A DNA stretch of 64,000 bases, from NCBI GenBank assembly GCA_008711295.1, contig VUYV01000015.1, positions 3,988,786-4,052,785 of the forward strand, given 5' to 3'. Of the stretch, positions 47,463 to 62,100 are shown one piece after another. Made by a program: the position numbers and the translations under genes. Below the pieces are notes generated by a model. That model saw only the letters and a program-made list of their open reading frames with translations. It did not search any database and was not told the origin of the DNA. The stretch is from Anarhynchus alexandrinus. Taxonomy: Eukaryota; Chordata; Aves; Charadriiformes; Charadriidae. The stretch's first letter is position 1. Each line of letters begins with the position of its first letter.

Positions 47463-50390
47463 TATAAGTCTTCATTTGGGTACACACTACACAGTTGTTT
47501 GGAGAGTATATAGAAGTCATTTTTTCTCTTCACAAAACAAGGCTACAAGTTTCTTCTAGGAAACAGATAAAGGAAATACCTGTGTGAAAATGTGTGCATA
47601 CTCTGTAAGTATCTGCAATTAATTCTCAATCATATACATGTAGTTTGTCCTAGCTGTGAATTAACTGTGGCCTTGAAGCAGAGACTCCATCTGAGTTTGG
47701 GCATGATGTAAGACAAAGAAAACTTGATGTCAGTCATGACTGATTCATTTTCATACCTTTGTGACCCTTTTTTTACCGTGTTCTTCACTATTCATTTAGG
47801 TAGAGGTTTTGATTGTAAGGGATATCCCAGCAATTATGTAGTCAATGTTAATAGAAATCTGAATGTGATCTCACAGAATATTTGATTTTCCCCCCGTGTT
47901 TGTCACCCGAGAACGAAAAACAATAATAAACAGTCTAAGTGGACTATTAGTGTTGATATCAAATGACTAATAAAGAGAACATTTACACAATAATTGTTGG
48001 TAATAATACATGAGCTTTCCATGGGCTGCAGTGTATTTACTTAAACTACTCATCCAGTAACTTTGAGTGTGATGGATTTAAAGTTTCTTCTAATAATTTA
48101 TAAATATTATGTTATGACCTGCTTATTTTGATGTTGTTTTTTTTTTTTGTTTGTTTATCTGTGTGCAGTGAATTAATTTAATATCTAGATTGTCAGGAAA
48201 GCCACTCAGGAAAGTGGAGAAGGAAGGGTCAAGCAAGTGTTAAAGAAACAATGGGAAATGTTTTTTGAGACTCAGACCTCAAAACCAAGCTGTAAGAATG
48301 TAGGATCAGGGAGGCCATCTAAAGGGTTTTTTTAAGGGTACATGGATAACAGGGCAAACTGAAAGAAGTTTTCTCTGTGCTTAGAGTACATCAGATTCAC
48401 GTAACTTCTGGTATTCATAAAGAGCCACTTTACTATAATGTACAACCAAAGGTATTGAATCTTTTTGAGAAATAGCTTATATTAGCTGATATTGCATCAT
48501 ACATAGATCAGGCCACCCATCCTCTGAACTAGAAACACTTTGGGTCCAGCTACCTTAGCTGCCGAGGCTCTCCCATCAATCCACCCTGTCTTGGAGATAC
48601 AAAGTGAACAATGTAAGGTGTGCGCACAGTGTGAAATACTTCAATGATTTCCATATTAGGCTTGTATCCTACTTTAAAGGTATACACTACTTATCTCAGG
48701 ATGCTTTAGTTCATTCTGTGCGTGCTAGTTCTTAAGGAAGAGAGTGGCAGGGGCCTCGATTCATTAAGATAAGTCAGTAAATTATAGAAGATGAGGAACA
48801 TCTTATAGCCAAAACCTAATCTGAAAGTGAGAACTTGGTGATTCTTATCTCAAACTGTGACTTCCTGAACAAATTATTGTAAGGTAGTTTAGTGTACAGT
48901 CTGATAATGTTACCTACATTTTGCATTTACTGCAGAGTATTAGTATGCACAAGGACGGCTATGAAAGAGTAATCCTATAAAGACCCATCGTCACTACCCC
49001 ATGGCAATATCTTCATGTAACTCATATCCTCTGAAAGCCACATGCACAATATAAGACTGGAAGAATGTGAAAAGAGAAAGTCCAAAGGAAGGATTAAAAG
49101 TACAGCTATTCCTGTAATTGTGACATTGAATAACAAATCTGTAGAAATCCAAATCTGTTTGAATATAAATTCATGAGCCCAAGAAGGGGCAACTTTTGAA
49201 TAAATTAGTCACGGTGAATAGTTTACCCAATTTTATTACAATCTGGAAGTGAGGAGCTCAGTATGATATCTTTTTTACCTGATTTTTAATGTCCCGAAGC
49301 ATTTGCCGTGTTGTTTCCTTTGTAATCAGCAGCTTTTTTACAGGCAAGCAATCTCCCAATTTAAATAACACACAACAGAGCAATGTGCTGCTGCAATATA
49401 CTGTCAGTTTAGCCTCTATAGCCTAAATGCCCTGATAATACCTCAGGTGAACCTCAGAGTTGCTTCGGCAAGAACTTGGGATTTCAGTCTGAATATGTTT
49501 TAAGATGACCCCCAATATTTAGTACATTTTCACAAACAAGGTTGTTCTGCAAGACTGTTCAGCATTCTCATTTTGAGAAGGTCATCTCTAAAAATGAACA
49601 GATTCTTCAGTCACTTCATTATATATATCCACACACGCAGACAGACGAAGTTAACTATCTCAGTAGAAACTACACTGAATTAGCATCAGTCTAGTTGAGC
49701 TATGGATCTAAGAAAGGTCTCAACCCTCTTAAAATTAGCTGTATTTGTTAATATTTTTGTCAAAATGTGAATTTCAATAATATGATAATGCTTTATGCTT
49801 GCATAAAGTCTCACAGTGACTTGTATTAAAACTGGGAGCATTGCAGAAGTTATTTAACCTGCTGTCCAGTGACCACTAAGCATAACTCTTGCCTCACAAA
49901 ATAATTAAATATCTTAGATTTCCTGATCTACAAATCACAAACAACTTGGACGGGTTTGTATGCCACTGTTCTGGACTTTTGAATAGGACCAAACTCTGCC
50001 ACATCAGTATTCATCACTCATGCCTCAGGTTGAAAGGGGAAGGGAAAACAAAACATTACAAAACAAAACAAAAAGTCAGAAACATGAGAAGAGGAGATCA
50101 AAGGACCAGTCGTGAAAGGGGTAAAAAATACTTTTCAAGTGCTCTGTAGTTTTTCTCTTGGTAATGGATTCTCATCGCAAACCCTAAGCAAAGCAACATC
50201 ACATTGTGTGAATGTTGTATAATACATTTTTTTTTGCTTAAGAAATATATATATGTGGATATATATGGCTTTGTTGGTTATTAGAAATGAATGACTTTTC
50301 TGAAAAGGCACTTGAAAGCCAAAAGAAGAGAAAGAGGAAAGTGGTAAAGTCAGATATCTTAGAAAACATGCCTTTCTTGAAAGAATAGAG
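47463..50390. other. Unannotated AT-rich DNA
   Basis: No gene or transposon is recognised. Minor AT-rich microsatellite sequence lies at about 49620-49628 and 50245-50267. Confidence 0.5.
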
Positions 50391-50396
50391 GAGTGG

Positions 50397-50480
50397 CCCA
50401 TGGTTGCAGTCCCTCAGGGGTGTCCCTGCCCTGGCATGGGTTGCCCATGGGCTGCAGTCCCTGTCCTAGTGTGTCTCTGT
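50397..50480 (+). repeat. GC-rich degenerate duplication, 47-bp period
   Basis: CCCATGGTTGCAGTCCCT begins at 50397, and CCCATGGGCTGCAGTCCCT begins at 50444. Each is followed by a G/T-rich stretch ending in a TGTCCCTG or TGTCTCTG element. Texture and base composition differ from the flanks. It resembles a short GC-rich motif I associate with avian repeats, possibly LTR-derived, but the family cannot be named confidently. Confidence 0.45.
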
Positions 50481-50489
50481 GAGTTGTGG

Positions 50490-53400
50490 GATGGACAGTA
50501 TTCTCGTCCAGAGCTTAACATGGGAGGAGAGAAAAGAGGCAAACCTTGCGTATGTAGCCTGTTAGTTAAAAGGTGAAAAGATTTCTACACATTTGATGTG
50601 AAACGCATTGCAGGCACATGGTTGTTGAAGAATTCAGCAATGCAGAGTTTGTAAGGAAGATGCAGCATAAGAGTCTGGAAGGAGGCTTCAGTGGAGTGTG
50701 AGATGTCAAACAAGACAGCAGAGAAAATGCTGCTAGATTTGAAATGTTGCTTAGGGCAGTTTGGCAGTGTAAATAAGTTAACTTCTTGTGAGGGTAAGGA
50801 AGGAGAAAAACGCTGGTTGCAGGAGTCACGAGGCACAAACTTTGAGCCCACACATGGATTCTCTTAATGTTTATTTGATGTGAACAGTGTTAAACACAGA
50901 GATGGGATTATGCTGAGAAATGAATTACTGCACAACTCAAAAGGGGAGTTTTGTGCTTTGCACTTAACAGCTTGACCTGACCTGTAAACTTCAGGGCTTC
51001 TTTGTCCATAGTCTCTCTTGGTCACTGCTTGGATGGTCTGGTCTAACTGACTGAGGCAAGTTCTGTGTTTCCTTATCAGAAGAATCTAGTTCTTGCTCGC
51101 TGACTCTAGCAGTGAATACAAGAAGACATTGTCTAATAACTTCAGTCTTTCCTCCTTTCTACCAGTATTGATGCCTTTGGCTTTAAAGTTAAGTCAAAAA
51201 GTAACCACTGACATCTGCGAATGATAGCAATTGTACAAGATGATATTACTTGTATTCTTAGGATAAGAGTAGGAAAAAACATAGTTTGCTATAGTCATTG
51301 GCTCTGTAGGAATAAAAATTGCTCATTCCTAATTTTATTTTTATGGTCTATGAGCTGTAAAGACCATTTAAGGTCAACACTTCATACTGTATTAGGTAAA
51401 CATTTAAGAGGTAAATACTTTTATCCATCCAACTTTGCTGCAAGCAAAGAAATAGACCATGAAAACTCAAGAGAATGGGCTTGATGTTTTCATGCTATTA
51501 TTTTTACTGAGCTAAAGCTTCAATATTGGAGGTGTTCAGAGCCTCATATTTAATGTGCAAGCTTTGAAACATCACCAAAAGAAAATTGCATTGACACAGC
51601 TATAAAAGAACAGTACTATATAGTCTAAGGATTACATGTTCTGTCATTGTGGTACCAGAACCTCTTTTGTTCTCACTAATGTTTGTGTCAGGGAGAACTG
51701 GGAATCACAATGACTGAGGTTTAACCACAGCTTTGCCTCTGTCTTCCCATCTCGCTGCATCCAATTATGTAGGCTAAAACTTCCACAAACTGTTCCAGTG
51801 TTTTACTATGGATATCCTGACCACGATAAGTATTTTATATGTTTGTCTGGCTACAAAGAGGCGTTTCCAAACACCTGAGTCACCATATAGTGAATAAGAG
51901 TCTGGGTGCTTATAATGGTTGATTAATGCAATGGAAGAAAGTGATGTGAGTCACCTGGGGGATCCCCAAGCACTTTCATGCTGATTGGAGTGTTGTTTAG
52001 GATTAGATAATATGAAACACTTATCATTATGTATATGAATTTAAGCACTTCTGTCCATGCAGGAACTAACACTAAACTGAGTAGAGTTCTCTACCTCAAA
52101 CGGTACAGGAGAGTAGAGTTCAACTTTTGTAGCGTAGATGGGTCGTTAAAAGACCTACTGAAGTTCCTTATACCATTGGCAATATTTCCCATGAAGTTCT
52201 CTCTCTCTCTTGCTGAAAGCAGGCTACTGTTCAGACAGGAAAGTAGGAACCATGGCAAGATAGAGCTTGGGGGCAGAGGCTGATGGTTTGAATGCTGTGC
52301 TGGGAAGGGTGCTTATGTCCCAATTTCTTCTAAGGCTAACGAATTTTATGTTAGATAGACATTGGAAACTCCCTGCATGCCTAGCACACAGAAGTACATT
52401 TTTCTGCTTATTTATATTTACACATACGGAGGCAATATTTGAAGAGCAGTTCTTAGAACATAGCTCCCTTTCCTGTGTAGTCAAGCATTTGGCAACAGAA
52501 AACACATTCCCCTCATCCTGGATTCATGACTTGTTTTCTCATCAGAAGACCAGCTCAGTTTCAAGCTAGAAGAAGGTGTTCTATCACCCTCCTATCTCTC
52601 CCGTCACTGTAATTTGCTGGGTAGGATACTTGCAAGGGAAACAGGAGATGATGTTTTGAATCCTTTGAAACAAAAAGGGACATGAAGCCAGCTTCCTGGT
52701 TTTTTTGGCAAGTGAACCTTGCTCTGTACTCTTACTGAAAGCTAGAGCTGGATGATTCCAATATCAGTGACTGTATTTTGCTGTTAAAGACGCCACCCAT
52801 GGTTAACATGCAGAAATCAACAGAGGTGAGCATGCCCACACACCTTTCAGAGTTACTACAAGTTCAGGCAGGTGCTCAGGGCACCAAGGTGACATCTGGG
52901 GAATCTTCAGGATCGTAATGTGGCCTCCTTCTAGATTGCTGGTACTAAAAAGAAATACTGTTATTCTGAATCAGTGTTTCTCAGATAAGTCTTAGACAAG
53001 TTTGTTGTACACATTCCTGCTTTGGCCCTCACAATAGCCCATTCTTTTAAAACCTGAATGCCCCTAACTGTAAAGCAAGAATGTATGTTCCCATCAGATT
53101 CACAGGACTGTTGGGCTGCTTAATAATTAACTTGAATAAGCACATGAAAATGCTCACATTTTTTCATTCAAAATGTTTCCATTTCAGCTTCCACTGCTAG
53201 GATGCTTTAGATAGTTCCATGGCCTTTTGATGCAAATATGATAAAGCAGCAACCAGAAAATACTCTTCACAGGGTGCAGGGGAAAATGAACATTAAAAGA
53301 CTGAAAGTTTTGCTTTTGATGTTTAAATGATTTGTGGTGGCAACCTCAACTGTGCTTTAATGACTATTTTACCCAATTAATTTCCTTAGATATTTTTGCT

Positions 53401-55970
53401 ATGCTTTAAAAATACATGCTCAAATTTTGATTGGTTTTTCATTTTCTTTTCTGAAGTCCCTGTTGTGTTTTCTACACTGTGAACTGCAGAAACATCGCTG
53501 CAGTAAATTCCTTTTGTTTTGCCTTGTACAAATCGTAAAAGAGTATATTATCTTCATTTGTCTTCCTTCTTCCTACTTAAATATGTACAAGATATTTTCA
53601 AAGGATGAATAGGGAGAGTAAATATATATAACGATGTTTTGTGTTACTGATGAGAAATTGTCATGCCCTTATGTTAGACAGGGTGAGAATAGAGTAAACT
53701 GATAAAACAACAGACAATATAGGCAATATTTAAACCACAAGATCTTGATTCTCAGTTCCTTCTTTCTTGCAGTATACACAGTAATGGACTCTGAAGGGGT
53801 CAAGGACCTTATTTTCTCCAAAAACCTTTGATATCACTTTCTGAACTGCTCATAAAAAATTCCTTTTCTGGAAGAAGGGTGTGCATACTCCTTCCACGGC
53901 TTATATGGTCTTCATAAAAAGGGAGAATAAATACCTCTGTTCTCCAACATGGTCTTCAGATCATCTTTGAGACACCTTCACACTGTCTTATTCCACCTGG
54001 CATTTTTAATGGATTCCTCAGCAGCAATGCTAAAAGTTTTTTCTTGTTGTATCTGTAAAAGACCCCCAAGAGTTCAGAGAATTTGGGGAAAAGGAAATAG
54101 ACAAAATCCCTGTGGGGACTTTAAGGCTTGAATTATGAAGCCAGTAGATTAAAATAACCAAATCTGTATAAATCAACTAAACAGGGCCTAGAGGAAAGCA
54201 GGGTAATGTTCTGAAAATATCTAAAATGGTGTAAAATATGTGGAGTGAGAGGGATTACTCACGGGTCACAAAAAGAATAACAAGTGATGGTATGAGATTA
54301 GGGAAGGGGACATTTCCACTTGATAAAGTCTATTTATCCTGTGCAACAATCTTCCAGTGAATGGAGTGCAGGCGGCTATTCTGACTCATTTATAGATGGG
54401 CTGAACAATACATGAATAAATGAGCTGTAAATATCTTCATTTCCTGAGTTAGAAGGAAAACTGGCAGGATTTCCTAGTGGAACAGGTATTTTACCTCCAA
54501 TGCGTATGATCCTATCACACATGGTCCCTTTCAATTATCAAAGCATCACGTGCTCATTTCAGCAACATGACTCCCATTAATGTCAAAGGGAGACTCAAGA
54601 TTAAAAACCCCAGGCATCACTTAAAAAATGCAGGAATTAAAATTATGTATCATTTTTCCACTAGAGAAAGCAATTCCCCAAATATGAGACCCCTTTGCAT
54701 TTCCTTCAGCAGGACTACTCTTGCTTATCCCCAGCACCCAAAAATAAATATTGAGGCCAGATCACAATTAACCAAGAGCTTCTGAAGGTGAAGAAAAAAA
54801 AAAAAAAAAGCAGAGACATGTTTTTAACCATTAAGGAAATTAAAGACTTTACTTTTCCAGGGAGAGCATGATTTAAGGGCTAATCAGCACCGTGGTCCTA
54901 CATATTATCTAAGAAATTGGAAATTACTGGCTACTAAACCCAGCTCTCAGAAACTCCAGGGGGAATCTCTGCAAGGCCTCTGATAACTTTTGAGTCTAGG
55001 CTTGAATGTTGTTCTCATCTTAATTAGAAATTAATCGTGTGTGCATCCGTATATATGTTTGCATTTGTATATATGTTTATTGCTGTATGTGCACACACTT
55101 ACACACATACTTTGTCTCCATATGGATGCACACACATTACAGAATATATAACTCTTCACTCTAATTGCCTGCTTTTTTCCTTGTCATGTTTAGCAGATTA
55201 TGCTCTCTACACTCTATTTTCCTTTCGCTGTATTGGCAAAGACTTACAAATGCCCTATTTGCTTTCTTTTATCTCATTACATTATTCAGTGGTTTTCAGT
55301 ACACATACATTCAGAAACATCAGCAAATAACTTACTTTCAAAGAGATTTAAGAAAAGCAGACGTATTTGTTAAAGAAAGAAGCATAAGACTGACTCAAAG
55401 CATAAGCAAAATAGTTGCTTTGGGCAAAAGATTACCCAAGACACTAAAATGGCTACTGTCCCACTATTTGACTAATGCCAGAAGTCATCATGATCTCCAT
55501 ACCTACAGCTGTCAACAATGAAAGTTAAGCTGACAGCTAAGGTAGAAGGAACATTTGAAGACCAACGCAGTGCTAAGGTTAGTGGTCAGCTTGCTGTTGC
55601 CTGCCCGAGTTCTGAATAACCCCCTGGAAATGCCTGATGCTCTCCTCTGAATACCAAAGGAAAATATAAGGTGAATCTACCTTAAGGATTTGGTAAGCTA
55701 GTGATATGAATGTGCTTCGTGTCAGTACTTGGATTCTTGCTGTAGAAAGCTGAGAGCACTGCTGGTGCGATCTGAGCCTGTTCCCTCCAGGGGAACCAAG
55801 GCAGAAGGTGTTCACCACAGCGCTGTCTAGAGTCCACCTCTTGCAATGTGGTTGCTTGGGTCCCCCGCAGTTAACTCTCTTGGCTTGTGCAGCACATAAC
55901 CAGGACTGGCACCTGGCACAAACTTCATTGCTGGTAAAGTCACAGCATGGACTCAGAGTTGGAATGGAAT
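50490..55970. other. Unannotated AT-rich DNA
   Basis: No gene is recognised. A (CT)6 run is at about 52200-52211, and 17 A at about 54794-54810. Two overlapping minus-strand frames at 50853-50566 and a plus-strand frame at 55165-55521 show no family signature. Confidence 0.45.
54550..54785. promoter_or_regulatory. Candidate conserved noncoding block with possible old repeat
   Basis: A repeat-poor block contains GAATTAAAATTATG and ATTTGCAT-like sites on its minus strand. The first 40 bp, read on the minus strand (GACATTAATGGGAGTCATG), resemble the amniote motif TTGACTTCAATGGGAGTCA, so part may be an exapted old repeat. This is tentative. Confidence 0.18.
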
Positions 55971-55976
55971 GGAAAT

Positions 55977-56174
55977 TCTGATTAGATAGGGACAAAATCT
56001 TTCTGCCATGAGGGTGGTCCAACACTGGAACAGGTTCCCAGAGGACTTGTGGGATCTCCACCCCTGGAGATATTCAAAGTTTGGCCAAACAAAGTCCTGA
56101 ACAGCTTAAGCTGGCCCTCTCTGGGCAAGATGATCTCCAGTGATCTCTTCCAGCCTAAACTGCTCTACGATTCT
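55977..56174 (+). mobile_element. Old CR1 LINE 3' fragment
   Basis: About 200 bp align with the end of CR1 ORF2 and its 3' untranslated region: ATGAGGGTGGTCCAACACTGG, GAACAGGTTCCCAGAGG, CCTGGAGATATTCAAAGT, AAGTCCTGAACAG, ATGATCTCCAGTGATC, TCTTCCAGCCTAAACTG and CTACGATTCTTTTATT. The copy is much more diverged than those at 6 kb and 46 kb and is probably of an older subfamily. The 160-codon minus-strand frame 56061-55579 is partly antisense to it and not supported as a gene. Confidence 0.8.
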
Positions 56175-56179
56175 TTTAT

Positions 56180-59100
56180 TTGTTAGCAATAGAAGAAAAT
56201 AAATAAATTTTTATGGATCTTTAATCAGATGGAGCTGAAAATAAACACAGAAATTGTCATTTTAGATGTGCCCAGTGCTGTTTTCTGGCACTGAGGCCAA
56301 CCAGCATGGAAAAGGCTGTGTCCATATTATTAGATGTTTTTCATCTTCAAAAGAAGGTGGATGTGTGTAAACTGGACCCTGGCTTGTGCTAAGACCGAAA
56401 CATAGCTGTAAATTGGGATATCTCAAGTCAGATGGTTCAAACGTGTGCTGGAGACCACTATTACAATTTAGTTTTACAGCCAATTGACTTCTAGTATCCA
56501 GAAATATTCCACACAACTATTTAATTTATTAGAATTGGTGTGTAGCCATGATGCCAGAGATCTTTGTATACCCAAAGTAAATGTAGAAAAATATTTACAT
56601 TCTTAAGAAGTATCACAGGTAAGGTATTTGGATTGCTAGTCTTTCCAGCAGTGTTTTTGTTGGTTTCTCAAAAAACCCACCTTGAAACTGGGATGTTCCT
56701 TTTTTTTTTCCCCCACTGTAAATTGTAACCCACAGTAATGTGGCAGTACATATACCTAATGCTCTTAAAGACATATATAAGATAAAGTTTACATGTAGGC
56801 TTGCTCTGTTTTATTAGTGCGATTGCTATATATGGGGGAAAGGTGACTCTAGAACAAAAACCTTTTTGTCAGGGATGAAAGAGAAGCAGCAGAGTTTCAG
56901 ACTGGGCAAAGAGCTATGTGCAAGTTTGTCATATTCAGAGAGGGTCACTTTCAAACTGTTGTTTATTTTTTCTCCACACACTTAAGGGTATTTTAATAGT
57001 TCCTTACTATTCTTGTCCTCTTTTATTAGTTTTGGTGTTTGGTTGTTTTTTGGTTTGTTTGTGTTTTGGTTTTTTTTTTCTTTTCTCCAGAAGGATAAAT
57101 TTTTGTTTTGTTTTGTTTTGTTTTAAGTTCACGAAGTCTCAAATAGAAATATGCTCATGTCTGGGTAATTTGTTCTTGGCTTTTATGTTCTTTATCTTTC
57201 AATGTAACATTGAAGATCAGATTAAAAAGAGGGGAAATGGAGCAACTAGAAGGAAAGAAGTGGAAAATTACGAAAAATGTAAAATGTACTCAATTTCAAC
57301 TTTGTATATTTCTCATCCTTCTGGAACAATCTTATTTTGTTAGCCTCACATGTAAGACAAAAAGCATTTATAAGCAGGGTGACCATAACAATATGGACAC
57401 AATCAGCTGCGTGATATCAGTGAGGGTGTACAGAGAATTCCTCACTGAATATAGGATGCTATTTTAATTATGGTTAGTGATGGCAAAAAGTGCTGCACTG
57501 ACCATTCAGAGCTGTGAATGATTTGGTTTATCTATGAAATATGTAATGTTTCTTTCTCATCATCACATATGAAACGTAGCCATATCTATTGACTCTGCTT
57601 CAGCAATTTACTTCAGTGAAGGGCAAGTTCAGACTCCTCGACACTTCTCCAGAGGAATTTATCTCTTTTGGCATGGATTGAAGTCCACTGAAGAGTTTTT
57701 ATATCTGCCAAAGAGGTTTCATTGCTACTGATCTATGCTGGATTTCAACAAGTGACCTCGGGGTGACTGTCTGTGCAAGCTATCGCTCTAGTGAGCCTTA
57801 CTTTCAATAAGGGTTTTTCATATTGAAATTAAACCAGGTTACTTCATGAATAAGCATAACATGAAACAAAAATAAGCATAAGGAAAAAAAAAAATCATGG
57901 GTTTGTGGTATTTTTTTTTTTAAACGGACATTTTCAGTTCTTGTACAGTAGTATAAGCAGAGTGTTGCTCCAATACAGGCAATAAAATTTCTTTTGATCC
58001 CCATCCCATGTAACTGAGGTCAGAGTTCTGCCTGCAAATTGCTAAACAGAATTAATGGAAAATCCAAGTGCTGGCTGCTGCTTTTCTCAATAGTGGCCCA
58101 TAGATGCTAAAACATGTAGAATATTAAACACGTCATGGAATTGCGAAATAGACTACATACAGCACAGCTGAACAATTCACTGATCCAGAGGGCACACATC
58201 CAAACAAAAAAACAAAACAAAAAAAGAAGGAAGAAATCCTATACATTCTAATGCCAAGGCCATTAATGTGGGGAAACAATAAGTTAACTCCCTGACATTA
58301 TTCATTTGGAGACAGAAAACGTTTTTTCCCCAAAAGACAGGACTGAGAAGGATATATTCATTACACTGTCGAAGTAAAAATCATTCAGCAGAAAATATAG
58401 GTAGTATGGCTGATGAACAAACAACTAAGCAGATTCTTAATCTTTTTTTTTTCCCCTCCTAACCAGTACATTGTTTCTTTTTACCCTTTCCTTAAGGGCA
58501 TTAAAAGAACAATACAAATTCCTACAACCAAAAAATCAGAAGCAGACAAAGAAACAAAAATCTCACATTAACTATGTTACTCTATACTGTACACATACAA
58601 TACTTTGACAATATTATACAGACTTTAGACAGGCAACCTGGGATAAGTTCATAACCTACCCTTCAGAATCAATCTGAATAACCACTAAAATAAGAGAACA
58701 TTACAGCACCATAACAATGACTTTATGAAAGGGATTACATAGTATGAACAGTCATAACTCCATCTCATTGGGAATGACAGTTTCTATCTTTCAGAAGTAG
58801 AAGTAGTAATGCTGAAGTAACACTTGGGTATTGCAACATACAGAAATAATACTAAAAGAGAAACGTATCTTGAGGATAAGTGGTAAGTTATCCATGATCT
58901 GAAGCTTATAAAAATAGATCTCAAGTGTACTGCATGCATTGCCTTTACCTCTTCTGGAGCTGCTTTAAAAAAGCAGGCAAAAGCAGCTGATGGTCCACTC
59001 TATCCAGTTTCTTGTATCCGTCACAATATGTGCTGGATACACAATGGCTGAATTTACATGATGGATTTCTTTATGGAATTTTAAACTGCTGTTCACAAAG

Positions 59101-62100
59101 ACTGTTGTTTTATCTTAAAGGAGCTGCAGGTGCATATATACAAGTTGGATGGTAATAAATCCTTTCATACTCAACCCAAGAGTTTTCTTTAGTGTCTTTT
59201 CATGTAAAGCGTCCATCAGGGCTAAATGTAGTCTCCTGGTTTTTCAACAACAATTGTGAAAAAACTGCTGTGGTGGATGGTAAGCCAAAGAGACTTTCAG
59301 CAATAGTCATTTGAACTATTAACAATCAAGAATACGCTTACTTTGCAGACCTACACATATCTCTTGGCTGTTCCAGGGCTTGGCAAAAGCAACTCTCTAG
59401 ATAAAAATGGGAAATAACTAGACTACAGAAGATTACGGCAGGAAACATTTGACATATCAAAGTAAAGTTTGAGTCCAGGTTTGTCCAGGCTTGAGTTCTT
59501 TGATGGATGCTAGACAAATGTTCCTCATAACACTTCATGCCTGCAAATAACAGTAAGAATGAATGAATGAAAGTATGTTAAATGAACTCCACTGGGTGCG
59601 AAATAAAACAGTCTTCTGCAGGAACAATGAGTTACAGCGAGCAGTCCATCATTCCTGCATCCAAATCAATGTATCCAAGGTTAAGGTCGAGAGTTTCATT
59701 CTAATTTTCATAACTCTCCATAGAATTGATTTGAACTAGTACAGATACCCTCTCGACCTCTGTAAGGACAACATGATAAAATCAGAGGAGATGGAGCCAT
59801 CCTGGTAGACAAGAGTTTGAGACCAAAATGCCTTGACAGTTGCCAAAGGGATCTGAAAAGAGCATGAAATTTCATCCTTTTGCGACACAAAAAGAAAGCT
59901 CTTTCTAAGTTCAGCATTTTAGCCTAATTTACAGAAGTAAATTAAAAACATAGAACAAAGCAGAATAAAACCATGCTGATTGTCATGAATAGTTGAGGGG
60001 AGGGAGAGGAGAAAATGTAAGTAAGTCTCTGTCAGCTGCTGAGAGCGTTAGCACAGGTTCCCTAGTTCTACCAACACAAATAATGCACCTTGGTTTTCTA
60101 TCGGGGCACCCATCTCCCTGCCTAGCTAGACATTTCTGCGAGATTCCCACAGCCTGTCTGTTTAGGTACTGGGAAACAGACCTAAAAGGACAGGTATGTA
60201 ACTAAGTTTTCCTTCTCCACCACATCCACAGTCACTCCAAGGCTTGCTCTGTTGGATGAAGGTATGACAGAAGAAAAAGGAACTATGCATCTCTAAACAA
60301 GTAATCTCTAATTTTGGAAGTGAAAACAAGCAGCAGAGGAAAATCAAAGATTGTCATATGAATCAGGTAATGAGAATAATTCAAGGTTATTATTTCTTCT
60401 GCTTCTCTAAAAACTCCCACCAAATATTAGAGTGATTATTTATCATTTTCATTATACTGATGGTATAGAATATGACTAAAATCAAAGTCTTTTTGTGCCG
60501 AGTACTTTTGAGCATATAGGTCAGACTCATCTCTCTCAGTTTTGGAAGTGTGAAGTCATCTGACCTATTTTAACAAGCCATTTTAGGATGAAATGAACAG
60601 CCCTGAGGAATAAGCAAAAGTGCTTATATCTCTCCTTTACTTATAAAAGGAGTTTAGAATGACTAGTTCATACCGAAATGCCTAACTTAGATGTCTTAAC
60701 CTAAGTGAGATGAATTCTTCCCATTCCTTTCAACTAAGTTTATCACTCTGAAAAATAGGCACCTCATCTAAGCGAGTTGCCTAGATTCCCTCTGTAGTCA
60801 ATGGAGAAAAATAAGTACCTCCTGAGGGAAATTCTTTCCACATTACTTGGACATCTTTCTTTTAAGAGGATGAGCCCTCCTCCAGACGTGTTTCTAGCCA
60901 CGGAAGAAGCCAAGCTGACTGGCTTAGGGCCTTCTAACTTTTAGATGAAGCAGGCAGCATAGATCAGAATCTTACTGAAAGTGCAGTGTCTTTTCCTAAG
61001 ACATTACAATTATATATATAAAATAGCAAAGTCGGGGACATTTACTGTTGACTTCAAGAGAGGATAGATTTCGCTCTAATGGCTGGTTATAAGCCAGATA
61101 GGGAAACATAAAGTAAGAGTGAAAGAACAATAAAAGTGAGTGAGAGAGAAAACATAAGAAATAACTTCTCCAAACCCTTTGAGAAATAAGCACATTTACA
61201 ACTATTTTATCCACAGTTAAATTGAGATACAACTAAGTTTGTTCCAAAAACTAAGCCAGAGTGAGAGACCCGGTAGCAGGCCCCAGAAATTCTGAAATGA
61301 CTGCACATTGGCTGTTAGGTGGAGAGAACTCCATCTTGTGAGAGTTACAGCCCACAGGAAAAAATGCTGCAAAATGCCTGAATTTGAAAATATTCACAGG
61401 AAAAAAAAAATAAAATGCTTTATAAGATTCCTGGCTGACAGAAATCAGCAAATGGATGCTTTTAGTTCAGCTGTTCAAATGTTCATTAATTCTAGCCTCG
61501 ACTCTGATTCAGCTTTTATTTAATTCACGGTTAAATTCTGATATTAAATTGATAACATTTGTGTTAGTTTGTTGTTTTGTTTTTTGGTTTGTTTTTTTTT
61601 TAATTCAGATAGATGAGAATTGGATTATTTTCTATTTTAATCTTTGGTTTTTCCTTTATTTCCCTTCAGTTGAATCACTCTAGCAAGCTGCTTACAAAAA
61701 TCCAAACAAAATAGCTGCTGCTCCATTCTCATGATGAGATAGTGTATGTTCTTTCAGAGTTAAAAATTTAACAAGGCGGGTAAGCGTGGTACTGTCTTTG
61801 CTTCTGCTCTAGCATGAAAGAGAGAGGTGTGCTGCAGTTTTCCCCACACATACGTATTAGCTGCCCCTTTCTTCTCTCCTTTATTTAAAATTCAAACGAA
61901 TACAGGTTTCAGAGGAAGATATGATTTGAAGCCAGCAAGCCTCACCCCTCAGGAATTTTCGATACTGTAATGTGAATGAAAAACCAGTCTGATGAATGAC
62001 AGTCACACACAGGAATCATGCATCCAACATCTATAGGCACACATGTGAATACACACACATAATGCCAGTCACCGCCAAAGAGGAGGCATGATTCTGTCGC

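Noticed and set aside
55579..56061. 160-codon minus-strand frame with several Cys residues
   Set aside because: About 80 bp of its start are antisense CR1. The Cys spacing does not match a zinc-finger pattern.
56918..57343. 141-codon plus-strand frame, hydrophobic
   Set aside because: Its hydrophobic part comes from T/G simple repeats at 57028-57124.
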